Source: Mucilaginibacter auburnensis (lineage in GTDB: Bacteria > Bacteroidota > Bacteroidia > Sphingobacteriales > Sphingobacteriaceae). From it: a stretch of 64,000 nucleotides of DNA. The position numbers and the translations under genes were made by a program. Location: the NCBI RefSeq assembly GCF_002797815.1, contig NZ_PGFJ01000001.1, positions 2,294,001 to 2,358,000 on the forward strand, written 5' to 3'. Below, piece by piece: positions 17,398 to 26,508 of the stretch; the stretch's first letter is position 1, and every line of letters begins with the position of its first letter. The notes under the pieces were generated by a model. The model had not been told where the DNA came from, made no database searches, and was given only the letters and a program-made list of their open reading frames with translations.

Positions 17398-18681
17398 ATG
17401 AAAATATTTAAAACCAGGATGTCTTTCTGGCAGATCATCAACATGAATTTTGGTTTTCTGGGTTTACAATACAGCTTTGGCTTACAGCAGGCCAACATGA
17501 GCCCGATATATTCCTATCTTGGTGCTGAGGAGAAGAACTTGCCTTACCTATGGTTGGCGGGGCCCGTAACGGGGCTTGTTTTACAGCCAATCGTAGGGGC
17601 CTTGAGCGACAACACCGTTACCAAATGGGGTAGGAGAACGCCTTATTTTTTGATCGGTGCCATTTTATGCAGCACTTGTTTGCTAATTATGCCGCACAGC
17701 ACATCGGTATGGATGGCAGCCAGTACCTTATGGATATTAGATGCCGCTAACAATATTACGCAGGAACCGTACCGTGCGTTCGTTAGTGATAAATTAGATG
17801 AAAGTCAGCATGCTACAGGGTTTTTAACCCAAAGCGCTTTTACAGGTTTGGGGCAAACACTCTCTTACCTTACACCCAGTATTTTAATAGGCTTGGGCGT
17901 AAGTAAATTCGCGGTGAATGATCGTAATATTCCTGTAACTACCATTATTTCATTCAGTATTGGTGCATTCATTTCCATAACAGCTATTTTGTGGACGCTG
18001 AAAACAACTAAGGAAGCGCCGGTAGAACGCACCGAAAATAATAGCGGGCCGTTCTCTGTGAAAATGATATTTGGAGAGATAGCATCGGCAGTAAAAAACA
18101 TGCCGCGCACCATGAAACTCATGATACCCATGATGTTTTTAAGCTGGTATGCCATGTTTATTTACTGGATCTACATTACCAAATGCCTTTCAAATACTGT
18201 GTTTTCCAACGCCGGTATTACTTCCTTTCGCATGGCTGATATATTAACGGGACAAATAGGCGCTTACTATAATTTCGTTGCATTCGCGTCGGCGTTTTTA
18301 TTGGTTAAACTGGCTCAAAAATGGGGAGCAAAGGCAGTACATGCCACCTGTTTATTGTTGGCGGGTATAGGTTTATTTACTCTGCCGTGGTTTCATACTC
18401 AGGCATTGGTATTTATCCCAATAACCGGCCTCGGCTTATGTTGGGCCAGCATGATGGGCTGTCCGTATATAATATTAGCTGGTAGCATACCCGCTGAGCG
18501 CACCGGTATTTATATGGGAGTATTTAACATGTTTATTGTTATACCTATGCTGTTGCAAAATGTTACTATGCCGCTTTATTACGAAAGCTGGCTGGGCGGT
18601 GATCCGGTAAACGCTATAATGCTGGCGGGTACTTTAATGCTGCTTGCCGCAGGCGCTACGCTGTTTATCAAAACTCAATAA
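17398..18681 (+). CDS. SLC45-type MFS sugar transporter
   Basis: A 427-aa inner-membrane protein with about 12 hydrophobic helices. The N-terminal half has YSFGLQQANMSPIY in helix 1 and the loop GALSDNTVTKWGRRTPYF between helices 2 and 3, the Arg-Arg-Thr-Pro-Tyr signature of sucrose/maltose:H+ symporters (SLC45/GPH-like, including SuxC of Xanthomonas). It follows the fusion gene by 22 bases and is surely in the same operon. Expected role: carries the intact disaccharide from periplasm to cytosol, where the fused glycosidase awaits it. Confidence 0.88.
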   Translation: MKIFKTRMSFWQIINMNFGFLGLQYSFGLQQANMSPIYSYLGAEEKNLPYLWLAGPVTGLVLQPIVGALSDNTVTKWGRRTPYFLIGAILCSTCLLIMPHSTSVWMAASTLWILDAANNITQEPYRAFVSDKLDESQHATGFLTQSAFTGLGQTLSYLTPSILIGLGVSKFAVNDRNIPVTTIISFSIGAFISITAILWTLKTTKEAPVERTENNSGPFSVKMIFGEIASAVKNMPRTMKLMIPMMFLSWYAMFIYWIYITKCLSNTVFSNAGITSFRMADILTGQIGAYYNFVAFASAFLLVKLAQKWGAKAVHATCLLLAGIGLFTLPWFHTQALVFIPITGLGLCWASMMGCPYIILAGSIPAERTGIYMGVFNMFIVIPMLLQNVTMPLYYESWLGGDPVNAIMLAGTLMLLAAGATLFIKTQ

Positions 18682-18973
18682 GGCAAGGCTTTATCTTTAT
18701 CGTGTAACCAGTTACAATAATATTGCTTTCCTTCAGACGACACAGGCGGCATCGAACGAACGCGTGAATCATTTTAGAAAAATGGAAGCTGTTTGGAACG
18801 ACCATGAACCTATTTGGATAACGTCCGGCATTATCAATACGCTGAACACGTAGAACACTCAGCTAAGCGTGTCATAAAAAATTAACAGGCTGCATATGAA
18901 ACAAAGATAAGACCTGATTTATCCACAACCGTTGTACCGGCCTTAAAGGTTCGTTACTTTCGCCACCGCCACT
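18682..18973. other. Intergenic region before topB remnant
   Basis: These 292 bases hold no recognisable gene. No clear terminator follows the transporter gene. A candidate promoter for the topB remnant lies at 18932-18962. Composition changes to the GC-richer topB segment at about 18,970. Confidence 0.4.
18932..18962 (+). promoter_or_regulatory. Candidate promoter of the topB remnant
   Basis: TTG at 18932-18934 and TACTTTCG at 18955-18962 are separated by 20 bases, close to the Bacteroidota -33/-7 layout. The transcript would start only a few bases before ATG 18974. Confidence 0.45.
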
Positions 18974-20760
18974 ATGAAAGTTATTATAGCCGAAAAACCC
19001 TCTGTAGGGCGCGAGATCGCCAAAGTATTCGGTGCTACCACTAAACATGACGGTTATATGGAAGGCGAAGGTTACACCTTTACCTGGGCTTTCGGGCACC
19101 TGTTGCAACTTGCCGCGCCACAGGAATATGGCTATCATGGCTGGAGTGTGCAGAACCTGCCCATGCTGCCACCTAAGTTCAAACTGTGCCTGCGAAAAAA
19201 AGATGGCAAGGATGATCCGGGTGCCAGAAAACAGCTGGACATCATCCGTAAGTTATTTGACGAGGCGACCGAGATCATTGTCGCTACGGATGCCGGAAGG
19301 GAAGGCGAGCTTATTTTTCGCTATATTTATTATTTTCTGAAATGCAAAAAGCCTTTTAAGTGACTGTGGATTTCTTCCCAGACAGACGAAGCTATCAAAG
19401 AAGGTTTCCGGAACTTAAAACCTGGGAGCGATTACGATACCCTCTTTAATTCTGCTCATTGCCGTTCGCAGTCCGATTGGCTGGTAGGTATGAACGCCAC
19501 ACAGGCCCTGAGCCTGGCATCGGGCAACAGAGGGGTTTTGTCGCTCGGCCGGGTACAGACCCCGACACTGGCGATGATCTGCGCGCGCTACCTGGACAAC
19601 AAAAATTTCGTACCCGAGCTGTACTACCAGGTAGCCATCCAGCCGGATAAAGATGGGCAGCCTTTTCGGGCGATCTCTGAAAAAAACTATTCAAGCAAAG
19701 AAGAGGCGCAGGCAGTGCTGGATCAGGTAGAGGCAACCGGGAACATCCTGTGTGTAGCTGCCAAACCGCGTAAAGAGCCGCCGCCCTTGTTACATGACCT
19801 GAGTAGTTTACAGCAAGAGGCTAACAAACGCAAAGGGTTTACGGCAGACCAGACCCTCGGCCTGCTGCAAAACTTATACGAGGGCAAACTAATCACTTAC
19901 CCCCGTACCGGCAGCCGCTACATCGGTGACGATGTATTTGCCGAAGTACCCGGCCTGATCAATAAACTCAGCGATCATGCCACATTCGGGAAACAAGCCC
20001 TGTTACTCGCTGAATCCCAATTGAACAAACGAAGTGTTAATGCTAAAAAAGTAACGGATCACCACGCCCTGCTGACAACCGGAATAGCGCCGTATCACCC
20101 GACCCCAGACCAGCAGGCGGTATATGATATGGTCGCGGGGCGTATGCTGGAAGCATTTAACCAGGATTGCATTAAAGAAATTACCAGGATCACTGTATTT
20201 TCCGGATCTAAATTTATCGCGAGCGGCACCGTTATTCAAACACCAGGTTGGCGCGCGGTATTCAATGACAAAGATGAGGAAAAGCAGGATGGGGAAAACG
20301 CTACCTTGCCTAAAGTGCTACAAGGGGAGGACCTGCCCATCCTGAATAAAGCTGTGCTGGAGAAACAAACCAAACCAAAGCCGCTTTACAACGAGGCAAG
20401 TTTATTAAAAGCCCTGGAGACCGCCGGTAAAGAAATTGAAGACGGCGAACTACGCGAAGCCATGAAGGAAAGCGGATTGGGTACCCCAGCTACCCGCGCC
20501 GCCATCATCGAAACGCTGATCACCCGTAAATACATCCTGCGCGAAAAGAAAAACCTGGTGCCCACAGCAACCGGCCTGTCCGTTTACAATGTTGTAAAAC
20601 ACCAGCGCATCGCCCAAGCCGAACTGACCGGCAATTGGGAAAAAAGGCTCGAAGAGATTCGCGGCGGTGCCTCCGTCAACGCCTTTCAAGAAGAGATCAA
20701 AGCCTATACCGCCTGATCACCCAGGAACTGCTGCAATCCGGAAAAACTATGAAAACTTAA
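18974..20760 (+). pseudogene. topB: DNA topoisomerase III, broken by an in-frame stop and a 3' frameshift
   Basis: The gene encodes a type IA topoisomerase of the kind carried by Bacteroidota conjugative elements. The toprim domain is complete (IIAEKPSVGREIA at the start, VATDAGREGELIFR near residue 108-121), and the active-site segment LITYPRTGSRYI carries catalytic Tyr at about residue 309 (bases 19898-19900). A TGA at 19361-19363 (codon 130, where an Arg codon CGA would fit) interrupts an otherwise continuous frame. The frame then runs to 20716, while a further family-like tail (LITQELLQSGKT) is one base out of frame up to 20760. The C-terminal zinc-finger part is missing. Composition is richer in GC than its neighbours. 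The 259-codon piece after the TGA could not restart as a working enzyme. Confidence 0.8.
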
Positions 20761-20906
20761 AACCGGCTTTTAAAACCATATTTGCATCATTCATGCCTTC
20801 CAGATATGATGCCCGTAAGGCGATATGGGAATGTAGATAGCCAAAAAACGGCCTTGGAGTTAAAAAAAAGCACTTTTTCTTCAAAAAGGGCGTTCAAAAA
20901 TATGTG

Positions 20907-20979
20907 TGACCCCGGAGAGATTCGAACTCTCGACCCAATGATTAAGAGTCATTTGCTCTACCAGCTGAGCTACGGAGTC
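20907..20979 (-). tRNA. tRNA-Lys (anticodon CTT)
   Basis: On the minus strand a 73-nt cloverleaf is complete: acceptor GACTCCG pairs with CGGGGTC (one G-U pair), D arm GCTCAGCTGGTAGAGC, anticodon stem AATGA/TCATT around loop CTCTTAA (anticodon CTT), and T arm GAGAGTTCGAATCTCTC. The CCA end is not encoded. Its 3' end faces the topB remnant, the usual side for integration of mobile elements. Confidence 0.96.
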
Positions 20980-20991
20980 AATAGCGGAAGG

Positions 20992-20999
20992 CAAATATA
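20992..20999 (-). promoter_or_regulatory. -7 element (TATATTTG) of tRNA-Lys
   Basis: On the minus strand TATATTTG matches TAnnTTTG and lies 12 bases before the mature 5' end of the tRNA. A -33 TTTG is not clear. Confidence 0.5.
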
Positions 21000-21030
21000 C
21001 ACATTAAAGATATTTTTGCCTCACTATAAT

Positions 21031-21858
21031 TTACTCTGCAACAAACGCATTAACCGAGTAAACAAGTAAAAAATCCGCTTGAGTATAATCAGGATAAAGC
21101 TCCTGCATTTTTTGCATTGCTTCTTCGCGGGATTTGGCTTCGGCTACTACAGCTTCAAAATCATTGATATATTTTAGTTGCGTGTTAAATACAGAGATAT
21201 CGCCTGGTTTCCCATGCCCTCCATATATGGTTAAATCCTGTTCCAATACATGAGCAAATTCCTCCAGCTGTTGTTTCCAGTTTTGAATATTCTGCGTATC
21301 AATGGCTAACCATGGATGTACGCCATTGTATACAAAGTCATTGGCAAAAAAGGCTTTTAAGTCTTTGCTGTACAAGGTAGTTAAATGCTCACACTCCGCA
21401 GCCTCATAATTACTAAAGGCCTCAATTTCTGCACCTTCGGCTAAAACAAGTTTGCCACGTTTTAAAATGTCGATGTTGGCTTGATAATCAAAACCGTTAG
21501 GGTTGGCATCGGTTTTAGGTTTTAAGGCAGGCTCTTTTTCGAGCCATCCAACACTTTCCATCCATGTCGAAAAGTTGATAATGTCTTCTTTTATTTCGGG
21601 CGTATTTACAACTATCTGCACATCCGGAAATTCCTGTTTCATTACATGCATGCCGGTATAGTGATCAGGATGGCCGTGTGTAATAAATAAATGGGTAAGG
21701 GGTTTATTTAATGACTTGATTTGGGCAGCCAGTTTTGATGCTTCGTCGCTATTGCGTAGGCAGTCTACCAAAATAACGCTTTCATTATCCGAAAAAATGT
21801 AAGCGTTAACTGTAGCTTCAACGCCATGATATACCTGTAGGTTGATATTATTTGCCAT
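21031..21858 (-). CDS. Metallo-beta-lactamase fold hydrolase
   Basis: A 275-aa soluble protein with the metal-binding motif THGHPDHYTG (His61, His63, Asp65, His66) preceded by the two-strand MBL opening (VILVDCLRNSDEA). No signal peptide is present, so it is cytosolic. The family includes hydrolases, glyoxalase II-like and quorum-quenching enzymes; the substrate cannot be chosen from sequence. The last part (EEAMQKMQELYPDY) is a helical extension seen in many members. It stands upstream of tRNA-Lys, on the same strand, but the two have separate promoters. Confidence 0.88.
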   Translation of the reverse strand: MANNINLQVYHGVEATVNAYIFSDNESVILVDCLRNSDEASKLAAQIKSLNKPLTHLFITHGHPDHYTGMHVMKQEFPDVQIVVNTPEIKEDIINFSTWMESVGWLEKEPALKPKTDANPNGFDYQANIDILKRGKLVLAEGAEIEAFSNYEAAECEHLTTLYSKDLKAFFANDFVYNGVHPWLAIDTQNIQNWKQQLEEFAHVLEQDLTIYGGHGKPGDISVFNTQLKYINDFEAVVAEAKSREEAMQKMQELYPDYTQADFLLVYSVNAFVAE

Positions 21859-21929
21859 TTAAATTGATTTTAGCGCAAAAGTAAAATAATAGGGTTATAA
21901 GTGAGCTTTAAACCTGATTTTGTTATACC

Positions 21930-21956
21930 AAAAACGCCTCCGGTTGTGGGAGGCGT
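21930..21956 (-). terminator. Rho-independent terminator of the GH67 gene
   Basis: On the minus strand ACGCCTCC pairs with GGAGGCGT and is followed by TTTT, 11 bases past the GH67 stop codon. Confidence 0.8.
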
Positions 21957-21966
21957 TCTTGTTGTA

Positions 21967-24048
21967 TTATCTTCTTTGCTGCACCGGCTTCATGCTAAGT
22001 GGGTCGGTGGTGATGTAGTAATTAAGATTATTTATTGGTCTCTCTACGTTATCAGGGAAAGGGCGTTTGCTAAACTGCTGGAAGTAGAGCAGGTTGGCAT
22101 CTTTCCAGAATTGAGCGTCGCGGGTTTGGCGGCGCAACTTCTCCTGTACGCGGGTAAAGCGTTCTGCGTCAACATAAGGTTGAACTTTGTCCCAGGTTAC
22201 CTGGAACTGTCTAACCTGATTAACGCCTGTATTCCAGTGATTGCAAAGAGCATCCCATAAGGTCTGTCCGTTTTTTAATTTATAATCCCATGATAGGTGG
22301 TGGAAATACAACAAATAAATTTCGGGTGTAGTAGCAACGTTATTAAACTCCGAAGAAAGTGGTTCATGATATTGGTCTACCGCATCTGTGCCTGTTTTTG
22401 TTCTATCAAACCCAATACCATTCTCGTCTGCCTGATGGTAATAAGGAGGAGTCCAATCTTTACGCGTACCTCTTGGAGCATACCAGGCACCTGGCCCGTA
22501 GTGATGATTACCGGCAAAAATGTGATGCAAACCTAAAGGCATAGAATAGTTTACAACTACCTCCCGACTATCCAGCATCATTTTCTTTACAGGTTCATAA
22601 AAGCCTTTGTTCCAGTCTTTATTTTCGATGGTAGGGGCAAACGTCAGTTTTATCCACTCGTTGGCAATATCTTCGCTTTTTAACTGGTTGTTCCATGCCA
22701 AACGACCAAAGGCATACCAGTTAGCTTGTGCAAAATCATGACCGGTCCAGTTGGTATCTAAACCTACGTTTGATACACCTGCAACAGCTGTATACTTTTG
22801 AGGAAAAATGCTTCCATCGGTAACGCGTGCCACGGTACTATTCTTCCCTTCCTGATAGGTATCGCTTTTGTACAATTCTTCCCACATGGTGGCTAAAAAA
22901 GCCAGTTGTTCTGCATGACCCAGGTATTCTTGTGTGATCTGAAGTTCGGGCATCACGGGCGTTTTTTTCATAGCGCCAAACAGCGGGCTGAATGGCTCGC
23001 GGGGTTGAAAATCAATCGGGCCGTTTTTTACCTGGATGATCACATTATCTCTGAATTTGCCGTCAAAAGGCATAAACTCTAAATAAGCCTGCTTGGCGCG
23101 GTCTTTTTCTTCGGCATTGTAAACAAAGGCACGCCACATTACTATACCTTTGTATGGTTTCAAGGCATCCGCCAGCATATTTGCGCCGTCGGCATGAGTA
23201 CGTTTAAAATCCTGCGGACCTGGCTGCCCCTCGCTGTTTGCTTTTACCAGAAAACCGCCAAAATCAGGTACCAGTTTATAAACTTCAGCTACTTTAGCTT
23301 TCCACCATTTTATAACCTCAGGATCAAGTGGGTCGGCAGTTTTTAATCCACCTAACCGCATTGGTGAAGCAAAGTTGATAGCTAAATAAGTTTTAATGCC
23401 ATAAGGGCGCAATACTGCAGCAATTGCCTTCATTCTGGCAAGCTCTTTTTCGCCCAGCATATTAGGTGAGGCATTTACGTTATTTAACACTGATGCATTG
23501 ATGCCTATTGATGCATTAGCACGTGCATATTCTTCCCAACGTTTTTTATCGGCATCGGTCACGGTGAAAGCGTTGTCGCCTGCGCGCCAAAAAATAGAAT
23601 TACCGGCGTAGCCGCGTTCAATTGAACCATTCAGGTTATCCCAATGGTTTAAAATCCTTATTTGATATGAAGGGTTAGAAACAACATTACTAATGTTACC
23701 AGTTTGCTGGCGACGCAACATTTCATAAACGCCGTAAAGTATGCCACTTTCGGTAGTTGCGCTCACGGTGTTTCCGGCAATTTTAAATCCATCGGCTTTA
23801 AGTGTCGGATCTTTTACCAATTTAAGTTTAACAGTTGCACCAGCCGTACCCAGCCAGGCTTGTTCAATTTCCTTTTTTGCGATGGCAAGCGTTGCAGATT
23901 TAGGGTTGGCACCTGTAACCTTAACTGCTTTAGCGTTAACAGGTCTTAACCACAGGTTGTGCCCGTCATCAGCTTTAGCACAAAGTGCCAACGAAACAAA
24001 CGCACATGCCCAAATCAACTTTTTGGATGCTTTAGTTATCATCTTCAT
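21967..24048 (-). CDS. Alpha-glucuronidase, GH67
   Basis: A 693-aa secreted or periplasmic enzyme, the usual length for GH67. It has a signal peptide (residues 1-26, ending CAKA), an N-terminal GH67N-like domain, and a TIM barrel with ILNHWDNLNGSIERGYAG at about 132-149. The segment FLVKANSEGQPGP (Glu273) corresponds to the one that holds the general acid in characterised GH67 enzymes. GLDTNWTGHDFAQANWY and GRLAWN come later. It removes 4-O-methyl-glucuronic acid from the ends of xylo-oligosaccharides. No xylanase or SusCD pair is adjacent, so it is an orphan. A terminator follows directly. Confidence 0.95.
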   Translation of the reverse strand: MKMITKASKKLIWACAFVSLALCAKADDGHNLWLRPVNAKAVKVTGANPKSATLAIAKKEIEQAWLGTAGATVKLKLVKDPTLKADGFKIAGNTVSATTESGILYGVYEMLRRQQTGNISNVVSNPSYQIRILNHWDNLNGSIERGYAGNSIFWRAGDNAFTVTDADKKRWEEYARANASIGINASVLNNVNASPNMLGEKELARMKAIAAVLRPYGIKTYLAINFASPMRLGGLKTADPLDPEVIKWWKAKVAEVYKLVPDFGGFLVKANSEGQPGPQDFKRTHADGANMLADALKPYKGIVMWRAFVYNAEEKDRAKQAYLEFMPFDGKFRDNVIIQVKNGPIDFQPREPFSPLFGAMKKTPVMPELQITQEYLGHAEQLAFLATMWEELYKSDTYQEGKNSTVARVTDGSIFPQKYTAVAGVSNVGLDTNWTGHDFAQANWYAFGRLAWNNQLKSEDIANEWIKLTFAPTIENKDWNKGFYEPVKKMMLDSREVVVNYSMPLGLHHIFAGNHHYGPGAWYAPRGTRKDWTPPYYHQADENGIGFDRTKTGTDAVDQYHEPLSSEFNNVATTPEIYLLYFHHLSWDYKLKNGQTLWDALCNHWNTGVNQVRQFQVTWDKVQPYVDAERFTRVQEKLRRQTRDAQFWKDANLLYFQQFSKRPFPDNVERPINNLNYYITTDPLSMKPVQQRR

Positions 24049-24210
24049 TATTAAATTTATTTAATTGGGTTACAATTTGATTAACAGCGTTAGTAGATGC
24101 TACGCTATAAAAGTTGCCAAATTACGGCTTTTAATACTATTTGAGTCATTTGTAATAGGCGCAATTGTTTCATAAGGCGCAAAATCGTCTAAAACGATTG
24201 CGGCAGTTGC

Positions 24211-24247
24211 CAAAAAAGAACGCCCCTTCCTTACGGTAGGGGCGTTT
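24211..24247 (-). terminator. Rho-independent terminator of rnpB
   Basis: On the minus strand AACGCCCC pairs with GGGGCGTT (24219-24226 with 24239-24246 on plus), followed by a CTTTTTT tract. It lies just past the 3' end of the RNase P RNA. Confidence 0.75.
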
Positions 24248-24249
24248 TA

Positions 24250-24620
24250 ATCAGCTGCAAAGCTGTAAGCCGGGTTCTGTTTTCCGCACAAGGCAGAACT
24301 TCTATCATTGATCTGGTGTTGTTGTTGCCAACAACCTCTAACAACCTACCCATCCTGAAATCTCCGAAGAGTGGGAGCGAGCAACTCCGCGTTCAGGACC
24401 TATTTGGTTTTTCAACTCCTGAGGTTTACCGCAATTCCGGTCGCCCGGAAAAGCCGTGAGCTCTTACCTCACGTTTTCACCCTTACCCTTGCGGGCGGTA
24501 TATTCTCTGTGGCACTTGCTGTCGCCGGCTGTCGGCGCCTTCCCGTTAGGAAGCAGGATGCTCTGTGTTGCCCGGACTTTCCTCTACCTCAAATAAATGA
24601 GACAGCGATAGAACGTTTTG
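24250..24620 (-). ncRNA. rnpB: RNase P RNA
   Basis: The minus strand carries the universally conserved RNase P RNA blocks in order: GAGGAAAGTCCGGGC near the 5' side, GGGTGAAAACGTGAGG-like and ACCGGAATTGCGG blocks in the middle, and AACCCGGCTTACAGC near the 3' end. Paired elements such as CTCA/TGAG and GCTGT/ACAGC fit P3 and P2. Ends are approximate. It cleaves 5' leaders from tRNA precursors. The spurious open frame on the plus strand here is not coding. Confidence 0.93.
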
Positions 24621-24625
24621 CGTTG

Positions 24626-24633
24626 CAAAGGTA
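24626..24633 (-). promoter_or_regulatory. -7 element (TACCTTTG) of rnpB
   Basis: On the minus strand TACCTTTG fits TAnnTTTG, about 6 bases before the estimated RNA start. A TTTG lies 22 bases further upstream. Confidence 0.6.
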
Positions 24634-24728
24634 CAGTTTATGACCGTAAGTAATACAAATTTAACCAAACAGTAAGCTGTTAAATGGTGTTGAACTATTG
24701 TACTAAATAAAAGTTACCCACTTTATCC

Positions 24729-25712
24729 ATGAAAAACTACTTTACTAAACAAACTTTTAAAGATGCAATTACCATATTGAAGGCTGCGTTCAGTGGTTTT
24801 TCAAATGATATGGCCATGAAGTTTAGCGCGTCGCTTGCCTATTATACTGTATTCTCTTTAGCGCCGCTTTTGTTGTTGGTTATATCATTAGCGGGAGTTT
24901 TTTTGGGCCGGGAAGCAATACAAGGTGAGTTGTTTAAAGAAATTAACGGCTTTGTAGGTAATGATGCGGCCAAACAAATTCAGGATATGATAGCCCGTTT
25001 GGAGTTAACCGGGAAATCTACGCTCTCTATAATTATTGGTTCTATAACCTTAGTAATAGGCGCAACCACAGTGTTTGGTGAGATACAGGAATCTATTAAC
25101 ATTATATGGCAGGTTAAAGCCAAGCCAAAAAAAGCATGGTTGAAGTTACTGAAAGACAGGTTGCTATCCGGTTCGCTTATATTATCGTTGGGCTTCCTGC
25201 TACTGGTTTCGCTTGTAGTTAACGGAGCATTGGATGCATTAAGTGGTAAATTGAAAACCTATCTACCAGATATTACGGTGGTTGTGTTCTATATCATTAA
25301 TATCGCAATTAGCTTTATAGTGATAACAATACTGTTTGCTGTGATATTTAAGGTATTGCCTGATGCAAAAATTGCCTGGAAAGATGTGAGATCAGGTGCC
25401 ATTTTTACCGCTTTGCTGTTTATGTTGGGACGATTGGTTATAGGGATCTATGTAGCGTCATCTGCAAACAGTTCCACCTATGGTGCGGCAGGCTCCCTTA
25501 TAGCTATTTTGTTATGGGTTTACTACACAGCTGCCATACTCTACTTCGGAGCTGAATTCACCAAGGCTTATGTTGATTTTAAAGGGAGGAAAATAGAACC
25601 TGCGGAATATGCTGTTTATGTGGAAAGGGTAGAAGAGGAAAAAAAAGTGAAGAAGCTGCCAAAAAAAATGGACAATGAAACAGGTAAACCTATCGAAAAA
25701 ACAATAGAATAA
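24729..25712 (+). CDS. YihY/BrkB family inner-membrane protein
   Basis: A 327-aa protein with six hydrophobic helices and the family features: MKFSASLAYYTVFSLAPLLLLV near the N-terminus and a conserved GAAGSLIAILLWVYYTAAILYFGAEFT block near 255-282. The last 45 residues are highly charged and lie in the cytosol. The family was once called ribonuclease BN by mistake; its role is still unclear. It stands alone, with rnpB divergent upstream. Confidence 0.9.
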   Translation: MKNYFTKQTFKDAITILKAAFSGFSNDMAMKFSASLAYYTVFSLAPLLLLVISLAGVFLGREAIQGELFKEINGFVGNDAAKQIQDMIARLELTGKSTLSIIIGSITLVIGATTVFGEIQESINIIWQVKAKPKKAWLKLLKDRLLSGSLILSLGFLLLVSLVVNGALDALSGKLKTYLPDITVVVFYIINIAISFIVITILFAVIFKVLPDAKIAWKDVRSGAIFTALLFMLGRLVIGIYVASSANSSTYGAAGSLIAILLWVYYTAAILYFGAEFTKAYVDFKGRKIEPAEYAVYVERVEEEKKVKKLPKKMDNETGKPIEKTIE

Positions 25713-25766
25713 TTTTGTATATATTCCCCTAAGTAGTATTTTGGGTTGATATTTACACATAAACCT

Positions 25767-26078
25767 ATGTTTTATTTATTACTTATTACAGCCGCGTGCC
25801 TGTTTTTGGCACATGTTATTTTACTATTTACCGCTTTCCCAAAATCGCAATTAGCAAGTAAGCGCTATTTTTATTCTCACTTAACCTTATGGCTTACGGG
25901 ATGTATCGTGTTTTTGCTCGCTTTATTTTATAGCGGCTCCGGCCAATGTGGGTTTCTTGACTATTTTGATTCGCCGTTAAAGAGAGCAATGATCATTGTA
26001 TTTACTTTTGCACTTTCGTTAACAGCACATACCATTGTTCGTTACCTGGTGTTACCTTTAACGAGTAGGACCAGATAA
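25767..26078 (+). CDS. Small membrane protein of unknown function
   Basis: A 103-aa protein with three or four hydrophobic helices (residues about 1-20, 37-54, 69-88). I recognise no family. I take ATG 25767; the frame is open from a TTG at 25746. The gene starts 54 bases after the BrkB-like gene on the same strand and ends 16 bases before the convergent cytochrome gene, so it may be part of the BrkB transcript. Confidence 0.6.
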   Translation: MFYLLLITAACLFLAHVILLFTAFPKSQLASKRYFYSHLTLWLTGCIVFLLALFYSGSGQCGFLDYFDSPLKRAMIIVFTFALSLTAHTIVRYLVLPLTSRTR

Positions 26079-26094
26079 GAAATACAAAGCCTAA

Positions 26095-26508
26095 TTACCT
26101 ACATTTTTTGAGGTACTCCTCCGCCTGTTGCGTAGTTGTTGTACCTTGCTTGTTTCCGTAAGAATTGGTTACATAGGTTGTTACCTTGGCAATATCAACC
26201 GTTGGGAGGTCGGTCGCAGGCATTTTATCGCCAAAAGTATTAGCTGCTGTGTTTAAGCTCTTGCTTGAACCGTATTTAATCAGGCATGCCATTGCAACTT
26301 TGTCTGTTTTGTATTTACTCAGATCAGTGAGTGGAGGTATAAGCGCGCCTAATCCCTTCCCGTCGCTGCCATGGCAGTTTTGACACTTGCTTTGATAAAC
26401 CACCTTTCCACCGGCGTAATAGCGGGCAAACTCCAGGTCGCTTTCACTTTGGCAGGCCGCTAAGCCTACAACGGCTAACGCAAATAAACCTATGGCTTTC
26501 CACTTCAT
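26095..26508 (-). CDS. Cytochrome c lipoprotein
   Basis: A 137-aa class I c-type cytochrome. Residues 1-19 are a lipoprotein signal ending LAAC (lipidated Cys19), so the protein is tethered in the periplasm. The haem site is CQNCH (Cys42, Cys45, His46) and Met96 in GDKMPATDL is the likely distal ligand. It overlaps the SCO gene by four bases (ATGA), so the two are translationally coupled. This suggests electron transfer to, or assembly of, a copper-dependent oxidase. Confidence 0.92.
   Translation of the reverse strand: MKWKAIGLFALAVVGLAACQSESDLEFARYYAGGKVVYQSKCQNCHGSDGKGLGALIPPLTDLSKYKTDKVAMACLIKYGSSKSLNTAANTFGDKMPATDLPTVDIAKVTTYVTNSYGNKQGTTTTQQAEEYLKKCR

Noticed and set aside
18974-19363. 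129-aa plus-strand frame taken as a separate small toprim protein
   Set aside because: It is in the same frame as the rest of topB and ends at a TGA inside the conserved topoisomerase sequence, so it is part of a broken gene.
20782-21069. Plus-strand frame across tRNA-Lys
   Set aside because: It runs through a tRNA gene and into antisense of the MBL gene; not protein-like.
24371-24643. Plus-strand frame in the RNase P RNA region
   Set aside because: The DNA encodes the structured RNA on the other strand.
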